Shown here one piece after another: positions 55,638 to 64,000 of a stretch of DNA of 64,000 bases. How positions within the stretch are numbered: position 1 is the stretch's first letter; each line of letters begins with the position of its first letter. The notes under the pieces are model-generated. The model was not told the DNA's origin. It saw only the letters and a list, made by a program, of their open reading frames with translations, and did not search any database. Source of the stretch: Calothrix sp. PCC 6303. Lineage in GTDB: Bacteria > Cyanobacteriota > Cyanobacteriia > Cyanobacteriales > Nostocaceae. The translations under genes and the position numbers were made by a program. The stretch is taken from positions 3,658,001 through 3,722,000 of the forward strand of contig NC_019751.1 in the NCBI RefSeq assembly GCF_000317435.1, read 5' to 3'.

Positions 55638-56462
55638 ATGAAAGCAGGTTTAAAGCGGATTGAAGCGACTTTACATAATTTAGGTAGCCGCAATGTTTCT
55701 TCTGGTGAAATGAATCCCAGCAGCAAACAGTCACCGTCGTTTGAGATTAGCGCACCTCCAAGTGAAGAAACTCTATCTACCGATAAACCAGCAGATGTTG
55801 ATGTGGATGCATCACAGTCAGAATCACAAGAAAATAACTTTGTTCATCAGTTGCCAGGGCAGGGTTTTTCTGGAGAAAATGAAGAGTGCAATATTCCTAA
55901 TTTGCCAAAATTTAAACTCCCCAACTTTAGCAGTCATCGCAATAGCGCTAATCCAGCACTAGCGACAAATCTGTTAAAAGAAATTTACGATATTGTAGCG
56001 GGTTGGCAGATAGAATTAAAGCAAGTTCTCAAGCAAATCCAGGATATTTACTTAGAAGGACCAATTGTAAATGGTTGGTTGGAATCACACCCTTCACCTT
56101 CGGAGAAAACCACTAACACGACAGTTTCTGAAGAAACCACACTTACGGCAACATTACGTCATTGTGAAGTGGATGAGTTGATGAATTATGTAGAGGAAAT
56201 TTGTGCAAATAAAGCCAAAACACCAAAATCAGCGACTGCAAACAAGACGGTAGTCACCGGGTATAACTTGTGTGGTTTGGATGCTGCGGGTAAAGTTTGG
56301 ACACGTCCTTGTCCTCCAGAACAAGTGGCAAGTGTGAGTATAGCGATCGCACGTTACCAGAAACTGCGTCAATTCTTAAGTAGGAAGCAGTATTTAGAGA
56401 CACGTTTGAGCCAATTAGCTGAGACTTTGATTCTGCTACATAGTCATATTCAAGCAGAATAA
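55638..56462 (+). CDS. Unrecognised cyanobacterial-type protein
   Basis: 274 residues. The first 120 are polar and low-complexity (PPSEETLSTDKPADVDVDASQSE); the C-terminal half is ordered: NLLKEIYDIVAGWQIELKQVLKQIQDIYLEGP and GYNLCGLDAAGKVWTRPCPPEQVASVSIAIARYQKLRQFL, then a coiled helix. No membrane segment or known domain. No clear operon partners. Confidence 0.7.
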   Translation: MKAGLKRIEATLHNLGSRNVSSGEMNPSSKQSPSFEISAPPSEETLSTDKPADVDVDASQSESQENNFVHQLPGQGFSGENEECNIPNLPKFKLPNFSSHRNSANPALATNLLKEIYDIVAGWQIELKQVLKQIQDIYLEGPIVNGWLESHPSPSEKTTNTTVSEETTLTATLRHCEVDELMNYVEEICANKAKTPKSATANKTVVTGYNLCGLDAAGKVWTRPCPPEQVASVSIAIARYQKLRQFLSRKQYLETRLSQLAETLILLHSHIQAE

Positions 56463-56757
56463 ATTAAGATTCCTACATTTGTAATTTACAATTTCCGAAT
56501 AAACGCGGTTGGTATAACTGTTCATTTTGGTATAGATTAGCTCCAGAAGCGACTGCCGTGGAATTTTAGTAGTTGTTATTTAGTTAATAATTGATGGTCA
56601 TTTGGTGGCGATAAATATTAGCGACAGTTCGCACTGACGAATTTTAGCTTTATAGCGTCAAAAAAATTAATTAGGCAATATCGCTTAATTAAACCAGACT
56701 AAATATTATCTATATAAATATCAATAAAATTCCCAGTCAAATATCCAAGAGCAACCC

Positions 56758-57693
56758 ATGCCAGACATTATAATCTCTGCTATTATCTGTACCCACAATC
56801 GAGATATGTATTTGGGTGCAGCTATAGATAGCCTCCTGTCGCAGGATTTTAGTCCCGGCTTTGAGGTGATAGTTGTTGATAACAATTCTAGCGATCGCAC
56901 CCGTGAAGTTGTCGAGCAAAGACAAGAAAATCCCCGTCTCAAGTATATTTTTGAATCATCTGTGGGGCTATCTGTTGCCCGTAACACTGGTGCAAAAGCT
57001 GCGAATGGGGAAATACTAGCTTACCTCGATGATGATGCCGTTGCCGGAGACGGTTGGTTACAAGCTTTGTACTCTGCCTATCAAGCAAATTCTCAACTAG
57101 CTATTGCCGGAGGTAAAGTTACCCTTTTGTGGTCGCAAGGAACCCAAGCACCATCATGGTTATCCCATGGATTAGCGGGAAACCTAGGTGCCTACGATTT
57201 AGGCGATCGCTTAATCTACATTGAAAACCCAGGTTTGACACCCAGAGGTCTAAATTATTCAATTCGTCGCAGTTTTCTCGAAGAAATTGGTGGTTTTGAC
57301 CCGAAATTGGGCAGAGTCGGTAAAAATCTTCTTTCCAACGAAGAACTATTAATGACCGAAACTGCCATCGAAAGGGGTTGGCAAGTGGCTTATTTGCCGA
57401 ATGCGATCGCAGCACACAACGTCTCACCCGAAAGACTAAAACGTTCCTGGTTCATCAGTCGCGGTTGGTGGCAAGGAATCAGCGAATGTTACCGCGAACA
57501 ATTAGCAGGAAAAGCTGGTTTTGGTCAGTTACAGCGCGGTAGCGAAAGATTTATCCGTGGTTTATATAAAGCATTGCAACATATATCTGACCCCGCAGAA
57601 CGTTTTGACAAACTCGTTTATGCTTACGGTCAAATAGGTTATTTAAACGCAGTTATTCAGGGTCTTCTATTCTCATCAAAAAAAGTTCAATAG
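56758..57693 (+). CDS. Glycosyltransferase family 2
   Basis: 311 residues. SAIICTHNRDMYLGAAIDSLL, VIVVDNNSSDRTREVV, ILAYLDDDAVAGDGWL with DDD, and NYSIRRSFLEEIGGFDPKLGRVG with SNEELLMTE are GT2 hallmarks. Starts a second small polysaccharide group; a 295-nt AT-rich gap without features precedes it. Confidence 0.88.
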   Translation: MPDIIISAIICTHNRDMYLGAAIDSLLSQDFSPGFEVIVVDNNSSDRTREVVEQRQENPRLKYIFESSVGLSVARNTGAKAANGEILAYLDDDAVAGDGWLQALYSAYQANSQLAIAGGKVTLLWSQGTQAPSWLSHGLAGNLGAYDLGDRLIYIENPGLTPRGLNYSIRRSFLEEIGGFDPKLGRVGKNLLSNEELLMTETAIERGWQVAYLPNAIAAHNVSPERLKRSWFISRGWWQGISECYREQLAGKAGFGQLQRGSERFIRGLYKALQHISDPAERFDKLVYAYGQIGYLNAVIQGLLFSSKKVQ

Positions 57694-57772
57694 TTATTTT
57701 TCAGACTAATTAAAAGTCAAAAATTCCGACTAAAGAGCTACTTTTCCTCATAAACAACAAAAAATATTAATT

Positions 57773-58714
57773 ATGTCTGCCAAAATCCCAGTTTCTGTAA
57801 TTATCCCAGCGAGAAACGAAGAAGCCAACCTACCTGCATGTTTAACTAGCTTACAACGTGCCGATGAAATCTTTGTTGTCGATTCCAATAGTACTGATAA
57901 AAGTGTCGAAATATCAGAAAGTTTTGGAGCTAAAGTTGTTCAATTTGAATTTAATGGACGTTGGCCCAAAAAGAAAAATTGGTCACTAGATAACCTACCC
58001 TTTCGTAATGAATGGATTCTCATTGTTGACTGTGATGAGCGTATTACACCTGAACTTTGGGACGAAATTGCTCTAGCAATTGAAAATACAGAGCATGATG
58101 GTTATTATTTGAATCGTCGTGTATTTTTCCTCGGAAAATGGATTCGTCATGGTGGAAAATATCCAGATTGGAACCTACGTTTGTTCAAGCATAAAGCTGG
58201 TCGCTACGAAAATCTAGGTACAGAAGATATTCGTAACACAGGTGATAACGAAGTCCATGAACATGTAGTAATTCCCGGCAAAGTTGGATACCTCAAAAGT
58301 GACATGTTGCACGAAGATTTCCGCGACATGTATCACTGGCTAGAACGCCACAACCGTTACTCCAACTGGGAAGCACGCGTTTACTACAATATTCTCAATG
58401 GCAAAGATGACAACGGTACAATTGGCGCTAGTCTATTTGGTGATGCAGTACAACGTAAGCGTTTTCTCAAGAAAATTTGGGTAAGATTACCATTTAGACC
58501 ATTCTTACGTTTCATCTTATTTTATATCATTTACCGTGGCTTTCTTGATGGCAAAGCTGGATATACCTACGGACGTTTGTTGAGTCAATATGAATATCAA
58601 ATCGGCGTTAAATTGTATGAATTAAGTAGTTGCGGTGGTCAACTAAATACTACTAGTAAACCCACAAATACAACTCAAAAATTTACAACAGAAGCCAGTC
58701 AGACAGCTACTTAG
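57773..58714 (+). CDS. Glycosyltransferase family 2 (WaaE/KdtX-like)
   Basis: 313 residues. SVIIPARNEEANLPACL, EIFVVDSNSTDKSVEI and ILIVDCDERITPELW (DCD); then NRRVFFLGKWIRHGGKYPDWNLRLFKHKAGRYE and the C-terminal membrane-near helix FLRFILFYIIYRGFLDGKAGYTYG. Matches the WaaE type seen at 22922 but longer. The end is polar (TSKPTNTTQKFTT). Between the first GT2 and the acetyltransferase. Confidence 0.88.
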   Translation: MSAKIPVSVIIPARNEEANLPACLTSLQRADEIFVVDSNSTDKSVEISESFGAKVVQFEFNGRWPKKKNWSLDNLPFRNEWILIVDCDERITPELWDEIALAIENTEHDGYYLNRRVFFLGKWIRHGGKYPDWNLRLFKHKAGRYENLGTEDIRNTGDNEVHEHVVIPGKVGYLKSDMLHEDFRDMYHWLERHNRYSNWEARVYYNILNGKDDNGTIGASLFGDAVQRKRFLKKIWVRLPFRPFLRFILFYIIYRGFLDGKAGYTYGRLLSQYEYQIGVKLYELSSCGGQLNTTSKPTNTTQKFTTEASQTAT

Positions 58715-58740
58715 AATTGTTAATTTTCTAGTGTTAGTAA

Positions 58741-58912
58741 TTATGCGAATCGCATCTTTATTTCGTAGGCTATGTATAGCCTTCGCCATCTAAGAAAACC
58801 TAAGCGTAACGTACATTCATCAGAAGTTGCTGCGTTACGCTTCGCTTTTCTTATAGTCTGCTTACCGTAGGCTATGTCGCAAGGCTATACACACCCTACA
58901 ATACCTTCAATC
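58741..58912. repeat. Palindromic repeat between GT2 and acetyltransferase genes
   Basis: Arms 58791-58810 and 58834-58853 pair at 17 of 20 positions (AAGCGTAAC with GTTACGCTT inside). Around them GTAGGCTATG occurs twice and ACACCCTAC ends the element, as in the repeat at 21125-21275. No gene here. Confidence 0.6.
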
Positions 58913-58957
58913 GGCACATAATTAATTACCGCAAATATCTACAATATTCTTAATTAT

Positions 58958-59575
58958 ATGATTAGCCAATCCCAACAAAATTTTCAAATAGATGAACAGA
59001 TATTAGAACAAAATTCTCAACCATTTGTAGATCTGAGTAAATACGATCAATCATGGTTTGATCGGGGTCGTCCAGGTTGGTTTATTCTTCTGTGGTGGTT
59101 TGTCCAAGCTGTAACATTTCCCCTAACTCCCCATCCTTTAAGCAACATTCGTTGTGCCATCCTGCGGCTCTTTGGCGCTAAAATTGGGAAAAATGTCCTC
59201 ATTCGTCCCACCGCTCGTTTTACCTATCCTTGGAAAGTGACAATTGGTGATTATAGTTGGATTGGTGATGACGTTGTAGTCTATAGCATCGACCAAGTTA
59301 ACATTGGTAATCACTGTGTTATTTCTCAGAAAAGTTATCTATGTACTGGTAGCCACAACATTAAAGATTCTGCATTTGCCCTAAAAACTGCCAGTATCAC
59401 AATTGAAGATGGGGCTTGGGTTGCAGCCGATTGTTTTGTAGCTGCGGGAGTCACAATTGGTGTAAATGCGGTAATTGGCGCAAGAAGTAGTGTATTTGGA
59501 AACATGCCAGCCGGACAAGTTTGCATGGGTAGTCCTTGCCGTCCTCGGTTTGCACGCAAGATGAATGATAATTGA
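58958..59575 (+). CDS. WcaF/HpsU-type hexapeptide acetyltransferase
   Basis: 205 residues. After a short variable start comes FVDLSKYDQSWFDRGRPGWF, then ILRLFGAKIGKNVLIRPTARFTYPWKVTIGDYSWIGDD and CVISQKSYLCTGSHNIKDSAF, AAGVTIGVNAVIGARSSVFGNMPAGQVCMGSPCR. The pattern is that of acetyltransferases annotated in hormogonium-polysaccharide clusters (HpsU). Should O-acetylate a sugar. Clear paralogue of the 25627 enzyme. Confidence 0.87.
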   Translation: MISQSQQNFQIDEQILEQNSQPFVDLSKYDQSWFDRGRPGWFILLWWFVQAVTFPLTPHPLSNIRCAILRLFGAKIGKNVLIRPTARFTYPWKVTIGDYSWIGDDVVVYSIDQVNIGNHCVISQKSYLCTGSHNIKDSAFALKTASITIEDGAWVAADCFVAAGVTIGVNAVIGARSSVFGNMPAGQVCMGSPCRPRFARKMNDN

Positions 59576-59591
59576 CAAGAAAGCTCCTCAT

Positions 59592-59624
59592 AGATCCCCG
59601 ACTTCTTGAAGAAGTCGGGGATCT
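59592..59624. terminator. Perfect 33-nt palindrome, shared terminator of convergent genes
   Basis: AGATCCCCGACTTCTT (59592-59607), one central G, and AAGAAGTCGGGGATCT (59609-59624). A stable 16-bp stem between the ends of the acetyltransferase (+) and TPR (-) genes. The same sequence type is a known dispersed repeat in cyanobacteria. Confidence 0.75.
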
Positions 59625-59666
59625 GAAGAAAACCACCTTTTTAACTTCCTCAACCAAGAATTATCC

Positions 59667-62579
59667 TTATTTTCTTTCTTGCTGTTTTGTGCGTAAATAT
59701 TCCAGGTTCCCCCGAATAGTTACAGTATTCGGATGATTTGCACCCAAAACCCGCTCTGCAATCTCCAAAGCTTGGATGTAAAGTGGTTCTGCTGCTTCGT
59801 ACCTTTTCTGGGAACGGTAGAATGCTGCTAAATTGTTCAAACTGGTTGCAACGGAGGGATGATTTTCTCCCAGTAGCTGTTTTCTTAACTCCAAAGCTTG
59901 GATGTAAAGAGGTTCTGCTGCTTCGTACCTTCCCTGGGAATAGTAGAGTCCAGCTAAATTGTTCAAACTGGTTGCAACATCGGGATGATTTTCTCCCAGT
60001 AGCTGTTTTCTTAACTCCAAAGCTTGGATGTAAAGAGGTTCTGCTGCTTCGTACCTTCCCTGGGAAGAGTAGAGTGTAGCTAAATTGTTCAAACTGGTTG
60101 CAACGTCGGGATGATTTTCTCCCAGTAGCTGTTTACATAACTCCAATGCTTGGATGTAAAGTGGTTCTGCTGCTTCGTACCTTCCCTGGGATTCGTAGAG
60201 TGCTGCTAAATTGTTCAAACTGCTTGCAACGTCGGGATGATTTTCTCCCAGTAGCTGTTTACATAACTCCAATGCTTGGAGGTACATAGGTTCTGCTGCT
60301 TCGTACCTTCCCTGGGATTTGTAAAGTACAGCTAAATTGTTCAAACTGGTTGCAACGTCGGGATGATTTTCTCCCAGTAGCTGTTTATATAACTCCAAAG
60401 CTTGGAGGTACATAGGTTCTGCTGCTTCGTACCTTCCCTGGGAATAATAGAGTAGTGCTAAGTTATTCAAATTGGTTGCAACGTGGGGATGATTTTCTCC
60501 CAATAGCTGTTTTCTTAACTCCAAAGCTTGGATGTAAAGAGGTTCTGCTGCTTCGTACCTTCCCTGGGAAACGTAGAGATAAGCTAAATTGTTCAAACTG
60601 GTTGCAACGTCGGGATGATTTTCTCCCAGTAGCTGTTTTCTTAACTCCAAAGCTTGGATGTAAAGTGGTTCCGCTGCTTCGTACCTTCCCTGGGAACGGT
60701 AGAGTCCTGCTAAATTGTTCAAACTGGTTGCAACGTCGGGATGATTTTCTCCCAGTAGCTGTTTTCTTAACTCCAAAGCTTGGATGTAAAGTGGTTCCGC
60801 TGCTTCGTACCTTCCCTGGGAATAGTAGAGTAAAGCTAAATTGTTCAAACTGGTTGCAATGTGGGGATGATTTTCTCCCAGTAGCTGTTTATATAACTCC
60901 AAAGCTTGGATGTAAAGTGGTTCTGCTGCTTCGTACCTTCCCTGGGAATAGTAGAGTAAAGCTAAATTGTTCAAACTGGTTGCAATGTGGGGATGATTTT
61001 CTCCCAGTAGCTGTTTATATAACTCCAAAGCTTGGATGTAAAGTGGTTCTGCTGCTTCGTACCTTCCCTGGGATTTGTAGAGTCCAGCTAAATGGCTCAA
61101 ACTGGTTGCAACGTCGGGATGATTTGCACCCAAAACCCGCTCTGCAATCTCCAAAGCTTGGATGTAAAGAGGTTCCGCTGCTTCGTACCTTCCCTGGGAA
61201 ACGTAGAGATAAGCTAAATTGTTCAAACTGGTTGCAACGTTGGGATGATTTTCTCCCAGTAGCTGTTTATATAACTCCAAAGCTTGGATGTAAAGAGGTT
61301 CTGCTGCTTCGTACCTTCCCTGGGATTCGTAGAGTGCGGCTAAATTGTTCAAACTGGTTGCAACGGAGGGATGATTTTCTCCCAGTAGCTGTTTTGTTAA
61401 CTCCAAAGCTTGGATGTAAAGAGGTTCTGCTGCTTCGTACCTTCCCTGGGATTTGTAGAGTCCAGCTAAATTGTTCAAACTGGTTGCAACGTCGGGATGA
61501 TTTTCTCCCAGTAGCTGTTTATATAACTCCAAAGCTTGGATGTAAAGAGGTTCTGCTGCTTCGTACCTTCCCTGGGAAACGTAGAGTCCAGCTAAATTGT
61601 TCAAACTGGTTGCAACGTTGGGATGATTTTCTCCCAGTAGCTGTTTATATAACTCCAAAGCTTGGATGTAAAGAGGTTCTGCTGCTTCGTACCTTCCCTG
61701 GGATTCGTAGAGTCCAGCTAAATTGTTCAAACTGGTTGCATAATCTTCCTTTAAACCTAATTCTTTTTGCAATTCCAGGGCTTTACACCTATATTTAACG
61801 GCTAAACCTAATTCTTCTTGATATTTCTCAGCTTCACCTCTGTCCAATCTACGCTTGTAAATATTTGCCAATTCAATATACAAACTTGCTAGTTTCCCGT
61901 CCTTAATTCCGTTTTGTTGTTCTATTTGCTGAATTAATCTTTGTAAATCTTCAATGGGTAGAAAATGTTCGTAATCACTATTAACATTTTCTAATTCTGT
62001 ACCTTTTAAAGCAAATCGTATCCCCTCAATTTCACTTGCAGAAACGACATTTTTGGCATGGGAAGCAAACCGGAATACTCCATTTCGCCAACTCCAAAAA
62101 TCTGGAGCTTTTTTGATTAAATTGCTCATCAATTGGTGACTTATCCAGAGAATAATTGCAAAGTGGAATTCTCGCAAACCTTCCCTCGTCCATTGCAAAT
62201 AACCAAAAAACTTTTCCTGTGGTGATTGTTCTTCTCCTAATCTCAGAAAAAATAGGTTTTCTGTACCCGTGATAGTAATTACTGATGCTTGATTTTGGTG
62301 CAGAGATGTTGATTCTTTTACTAGTTTCTCATCTACTAGTCTTTGAATAGCGGCTTTTAAATCAGGCTCTTTTTTATCTAATACAGCACGATAAGTACAA
62401 AAATGAGGTTGCAATTCTTGCTCATAGCGGTCAATTATTTCATTTCTTAAATCAGCATAATCACAAACAGCAATGAGTATATTTAATTTACCTACTCCTG
62501 CTTCAATAGAGACAATTAAATCATCATAAGCATCTTGATTTTGGATCTCTGGGTTAGGATTGTGATTATTTTTAGTCAT
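59667..62579 (-). CDS. TPR protein with 16 near-identical repeats and an N-terminal NTPase-like region
   Basis: 970 residues from ATG at 62579; the frame's TTG at 62582 is less likely. Residues about 30-175 (LNILIAVCDYADLRNEII, SVITITGTENLFFLRLGEEQSPQEKFFGYLQWTREGLREF, then APDFWSWRNGVFRF) resemble an NTPase-like region without Walker A, found in other TPR signalling proteins. A helical spacer follows, then 16 TPRs of 42 residues (SLNNLAGLYESQGRYEAAEP, LYIQALELYKQLLGENHP) over 59735-61750, and a short tail. Kinesin-light-chain-like binding platform. Overlaps the NTPase gene by 8 nt (ATGACTAA). Confidence 0.87.
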   Translation of the reverse strand: MTKNNHNPNPEIQNQDAYDDLIVSIEAGVGKLNILIAVCDYADLRNEIIDRYEQELQPHFCTYRAVLDKKEPDLKAAIQRLVDEKLVKESTSLHQNQASVITITGTENLFFLRLGEEQSPQEKFFGYLQWTREGLREFHFAIILWISHQLMSNLIKKAPDFWSWRNGVFRFASHAKNVVSASEIEGIRFALKGTELENVNSDYEHFLPIEDLQRLIQQIEQQNGIKDGKLASLYIELANIYKRRLDRGEAEKYQEELGLAVKYRCKALELQKELGLKEDYATSLNNLAGLYESQGRYEAAEPLYIQALELYKQLLGENHPNVATSLNNLAGLYVSQGRYEAAEPLYIQALELYKQLLGENHPDVATSLNNLAGLYKSQGRYEAAEPLYIQALELTKQLLGENHPSVATSLNNLAALYESQGRYEAAEPLYIQALELYKQLLGENHPNVATSLNNLAYLYVSQGRYEAAEPLYIQALEIAERVLGANHPDVATSLSHLAGLYKSQGRYEAAEPLYIQALELYKQLLGENHPHIATSLNNLALLYYSQGRYEAAEPLYIQALELYKQLLGENHPHIATSLNNLALLYYSQGRYEAAEPLYIQALELRKQLLGENHPDVATSLNNLAGLYRSQGRYEAAEPLYIQALELRKQLLGENHPDVATSLNNLAYLYVSQGRYEAAEPLYIQALELRKQLLGENHPHVATNLNNLALLYYSQGRYEAAEPMYLQALELYKQLLGENHPDVATSLNNLAVLYKSQGRYEAAEPMYLQALELCKQLLGENHPDVASSLNNLAALYESQGRYEAAEPLYIQALELCKQLLGENHPDVATSLNNLATLYSSQGRYEAAEPLYIQALELRKQLLGENHPDVATSLNNLAGLYYSQGRYEAAEPLYIQALELRKQLLGENHPSVATSLNNLAAFYRSQKRYEAAEPLYIQALEIAERVLGANHPNTVTIRGNLEYLRTKQQERK
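59735..61750 (-). repeat. 16 tandem 126-bp units inside the TPR gene
   Basis: Unit length 126 nt. Copies differ mainly at a few positions (residue after NLA, residue before SQ, and the pair after ENHP). Two units (sixth and last) have EIAERVLGANHP in place of EL.KQLLGENHP. Such similarity predicts unequal crossing-over and a variable repeat number. Confidence 0.9.
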
Positions 62580-63861
62580 CAACTAAACCCTCATCACGCA
62601 ACAGTTCCACAACAATCGGATGAACATCATACCAATTTTTGCGATTACGATATTCAAGGGTATAAAGCCCATGTAATAAATCGAGAAATTCCTGTTGCTT
62701 TGGATCTTCTGGCTTAAAATTTTGATATACAGTGTGTAATATTTGATAATCTGTCCGACCTAAAGGCAGAGCAAAATCATTACGAATATTGTTAATTGCT
62801 TGGTCTAGAATTACATCATCAATAATAACCTGATCATCTGGTTTGCGGCGAATTAATCGCAGACAAATTCGGCAACATTCATTAGAAATGCGAATTAATT
62901 CTCGTAAAACTCCACCACTATTTAAAACTATTTTTTCAGCCGTTGATGATTCTAACAAATTATTTGATATGCGTTTAGTTAAGATTTCACATAGAATCTG
63001 CAAATTTTCTTGATATGGCGTAGCATTGGCTAGATGACTTTCACCCTTTTTAAATAGCTTTAAAACAGGCATAACCACAACTTGATCGTTAGTTTCACTT
63101 TCAATTGTTGGTTTCAGTGCTGTTTCCCGCAAAGCAGCAATAGGGATAGTATAAATAATCCGAAAACCAGGTAAACAAAGAGCTTTAACGTTATCTTTAA
63201 ATAAATGATTAACTACTACCAAATCAAGCTTGTCTAAATCATCAATAATTACTAATACTTCTTGTTTTGTAACTCCTTGAATTGCGGCAGCAATAATATT
63301 TAATTGTGCAACTAACTCGGAAACTTTGCGTTCAAATTCCTGCTTAAGTTCGTAACGAACTTTTGAATCAACTTTTAATTTGACACTAAATAATTTGAAT
63401 ATATTAAAATCTTTGCCAACTTCCCCACCAATATTAGTTTCTTCCGTGCGGATGCGGGTAGCAAACCATTTATTAATCGCATTTTTAGTAGAATCAGGAA
63501 TAGGAATTTGACGTGCTTCGGCTTCCAACATCAAATTCACAGCAATCGAAAACAGGACATTAATATGATTTATATCCGACGTTTCTATATTGTCAGCAAT
63601 CGAAAATAAAACCACAAAATATTTACTTCCGATTCTCCGACTAAATTCTGCTAGCAAAGTAGACTTTCCACATCCCCGATGTCCCGTGAAAACAACCTTA
63701 CCATCAGAATTGGGGCTATCTTCAACTAACTGAATCAATTCATCAATAATATCTTCACCGTACTCCACACGGAACTGTTGTAAATCTTTTTGTTCAATCA
63801 ACGGTAAAAGTTCCAAATTACGGTAGGTTTCTTGAAACAATCTGAGTAAATCTTCAGCCAT
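62572..63861 (-). CDS. P-loop NTPase (AAA/KAP/STAND-like) partner of the TPR protein
   Basis: 429 residues. Walker A GHRGCGKS at 60-67 (K66); Walker B VLVIIDDLDKLD with D207-D208 and D210. IIYTIPIAALRETALKP is the sensor-like strand; SGGVLRELIRISNECCRICL continues the lid; 360-429 form a helical, winged-helix-like end (DYQILHTVYQNF, WYDVHPIVVELLRDEGLV). The layout is of AAA/STAND switch NTPases lacking their own repeats; the repeats are in the overlapping downstream gene, so the two together look like a split STAND protein. No membrane segment. Confidence 0.85.
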   Translation of the reverse strand: MAEDLLRLFQETYRNLELLPLIEQKDLQQFRVEYGEDIIDELIQLVEDSPNSDGKVVFTGHRGCGKSTLLAEFSRRIGSKYFVVLFSIADNIETSDINHINVLFSIAVNLMLEAEARQIPIPDSTKNAINKWFATRIRTEETNIGGEVGKDFNIFKLFSVKLKVDSKVRYELKQEFERKVSELVAQLNIIAAAIQGVTKQEVLVIIDDLDKLDLVVVNHLFKDNVKALCLPGFRIIYTIPIAALRETALKPTIESETNDQVVVMPVLKLFKKGESHLANATPYQENLQILCEILTKRISNNLLESSTAEKIVLNSGGVLRELIRISNECCRICLRLIRRKPDDQVIIDDVILDQAINNIRNDFALPLGRTDYQILHTVYQNFKPEDPKQQEFLDLLHGLYTLEYRNRKNWYDVHPIVVELLRDEGLVDD

Positions 63862-64000
63862 AAGAAAGAGGGCGACAAATATAATTAATCTAATACCAAT
63901 TTAATCTGAAGATGCATATTAAAGAACCCCACCCCTTAATCTTCTACCCCGCTAGCGAGGAGGGGAAACAAGAATCCGGTTCCCTTTGCGATCGCAATCT
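63862..64000. other. Upstream end of window
   Basis: 139 nt before the NTPase start (minus strand), probably carrying its promoter; one HIP1 site near 63990. No gene recognised. Confidence 0.4.

Noticed and set aside
59738-60289. Further + strand frames opposite the TPR gene
   Set aside because: Same antisense-repeat artefact.
60455-61798. 447-residue open frame on the + strand
   Set aside because: It is the antisense of the 42-residue TPR units; repetition of one stop-free unit keeps it open. It has no own start signal or domain.
1-64000. tRNA, rRNA or tmRNA genes
   Set aside because: No T-loop/anticodon arrangement or rRNA sequence was recognised in the gaps by eye; a tRNAscan-SE run would be decisive.

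Overview
The window is cyanobacterial chromosome, most likely from a filamentous, heterocyst-forming type (Nostoc/Calothrix/Tolypothrix-like). The evidence is the frequent HIP1 octamer GCGATCGC, AT-rich codon use, heptanucleotide short tandem repeats of the kind described from Calothrix and Anabaena, many small palindromic repeats, and core genes in typical cyanobacterial form (efp-accB, menH, cobU). Species cannot be fixed from sequence alone.

Layout. (1) 1-26166 is a large exopolysaccharide locus on the + strand. It opens with nucleotide-sugar genes (Gfo/Idh dehydrogenase, DegT aminotransferase, hexapeptide acyltransferase, extended SDR, second DegT aminotransferase). A modular extracellular-type protein (two DUF4082-Big1 modules plus an N,N-dimethylformamidase-beta-like domain) and a Tat-signal protein follow. 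Then come about ten glycosyltransferases, a methyltransferase, an O-antigen-ligase/Wzy-like membrane protein, a secreted glycosidase-like protein on the other strand and a WcaF-type acetyltransferase. (2) 26491-36507 is a compact run of co-oriented genes that looks like a type IV secretion apparatus: VirB2-, VirB3-, VirB4-, VirB5-, VirB6-, two VirB8-, VirB10- and VirB9-like, with no relaxase, VirD4 or VirB11 visible. (3) 36621-42214 holds a TPR protein, a DUF2993 protein, a GerMN protein, an ArsR-type regulator and the efp-accB pair. (4) 42239-45268 is a repeat-rich accessory patch with a ParE-type toxin-antitoxin pair and an internally deleted IS630 transposase. (5) 45269-56462 has a membrane protein, a GH38 alpha-mannosidase carrying in-frame heptamer repeats, an unrecognised 566-residue protein, menH, a membrane-anchored lysozyme-like protein, a GNAT protein, cobU and two conserved-looking hypotheticals. 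(6) 56758-59575 is a second small polysaccharide set (two GT2 enzymes and a WcaF/HpsU-type acetyltransferase). (7) 59667-63861 is a minus-strand pair: a P-loop NTPase overlapping a protein with 16 nearly identical 42-residue TPRs.

How they work together. Region 1 should make activated amino sugars, assemble and decorate a repeat unit, and polymerise or ligate it; initiating transferase, flippase and export genes are not in the window. A 28-bp sequence repeated exactly in front of two genes of this locus may be a shared control element. Region 2 would form an envelope-spanning channel of unknown cargo. The NTPase-TPR pair resembles split STAND-type signalling or conflict systems. The most interesting items are the relaxase-less T4SS-like cluster, the NTPase/TPR pair, the 28-bp element, and repeats that have entered coding sequences in frame.
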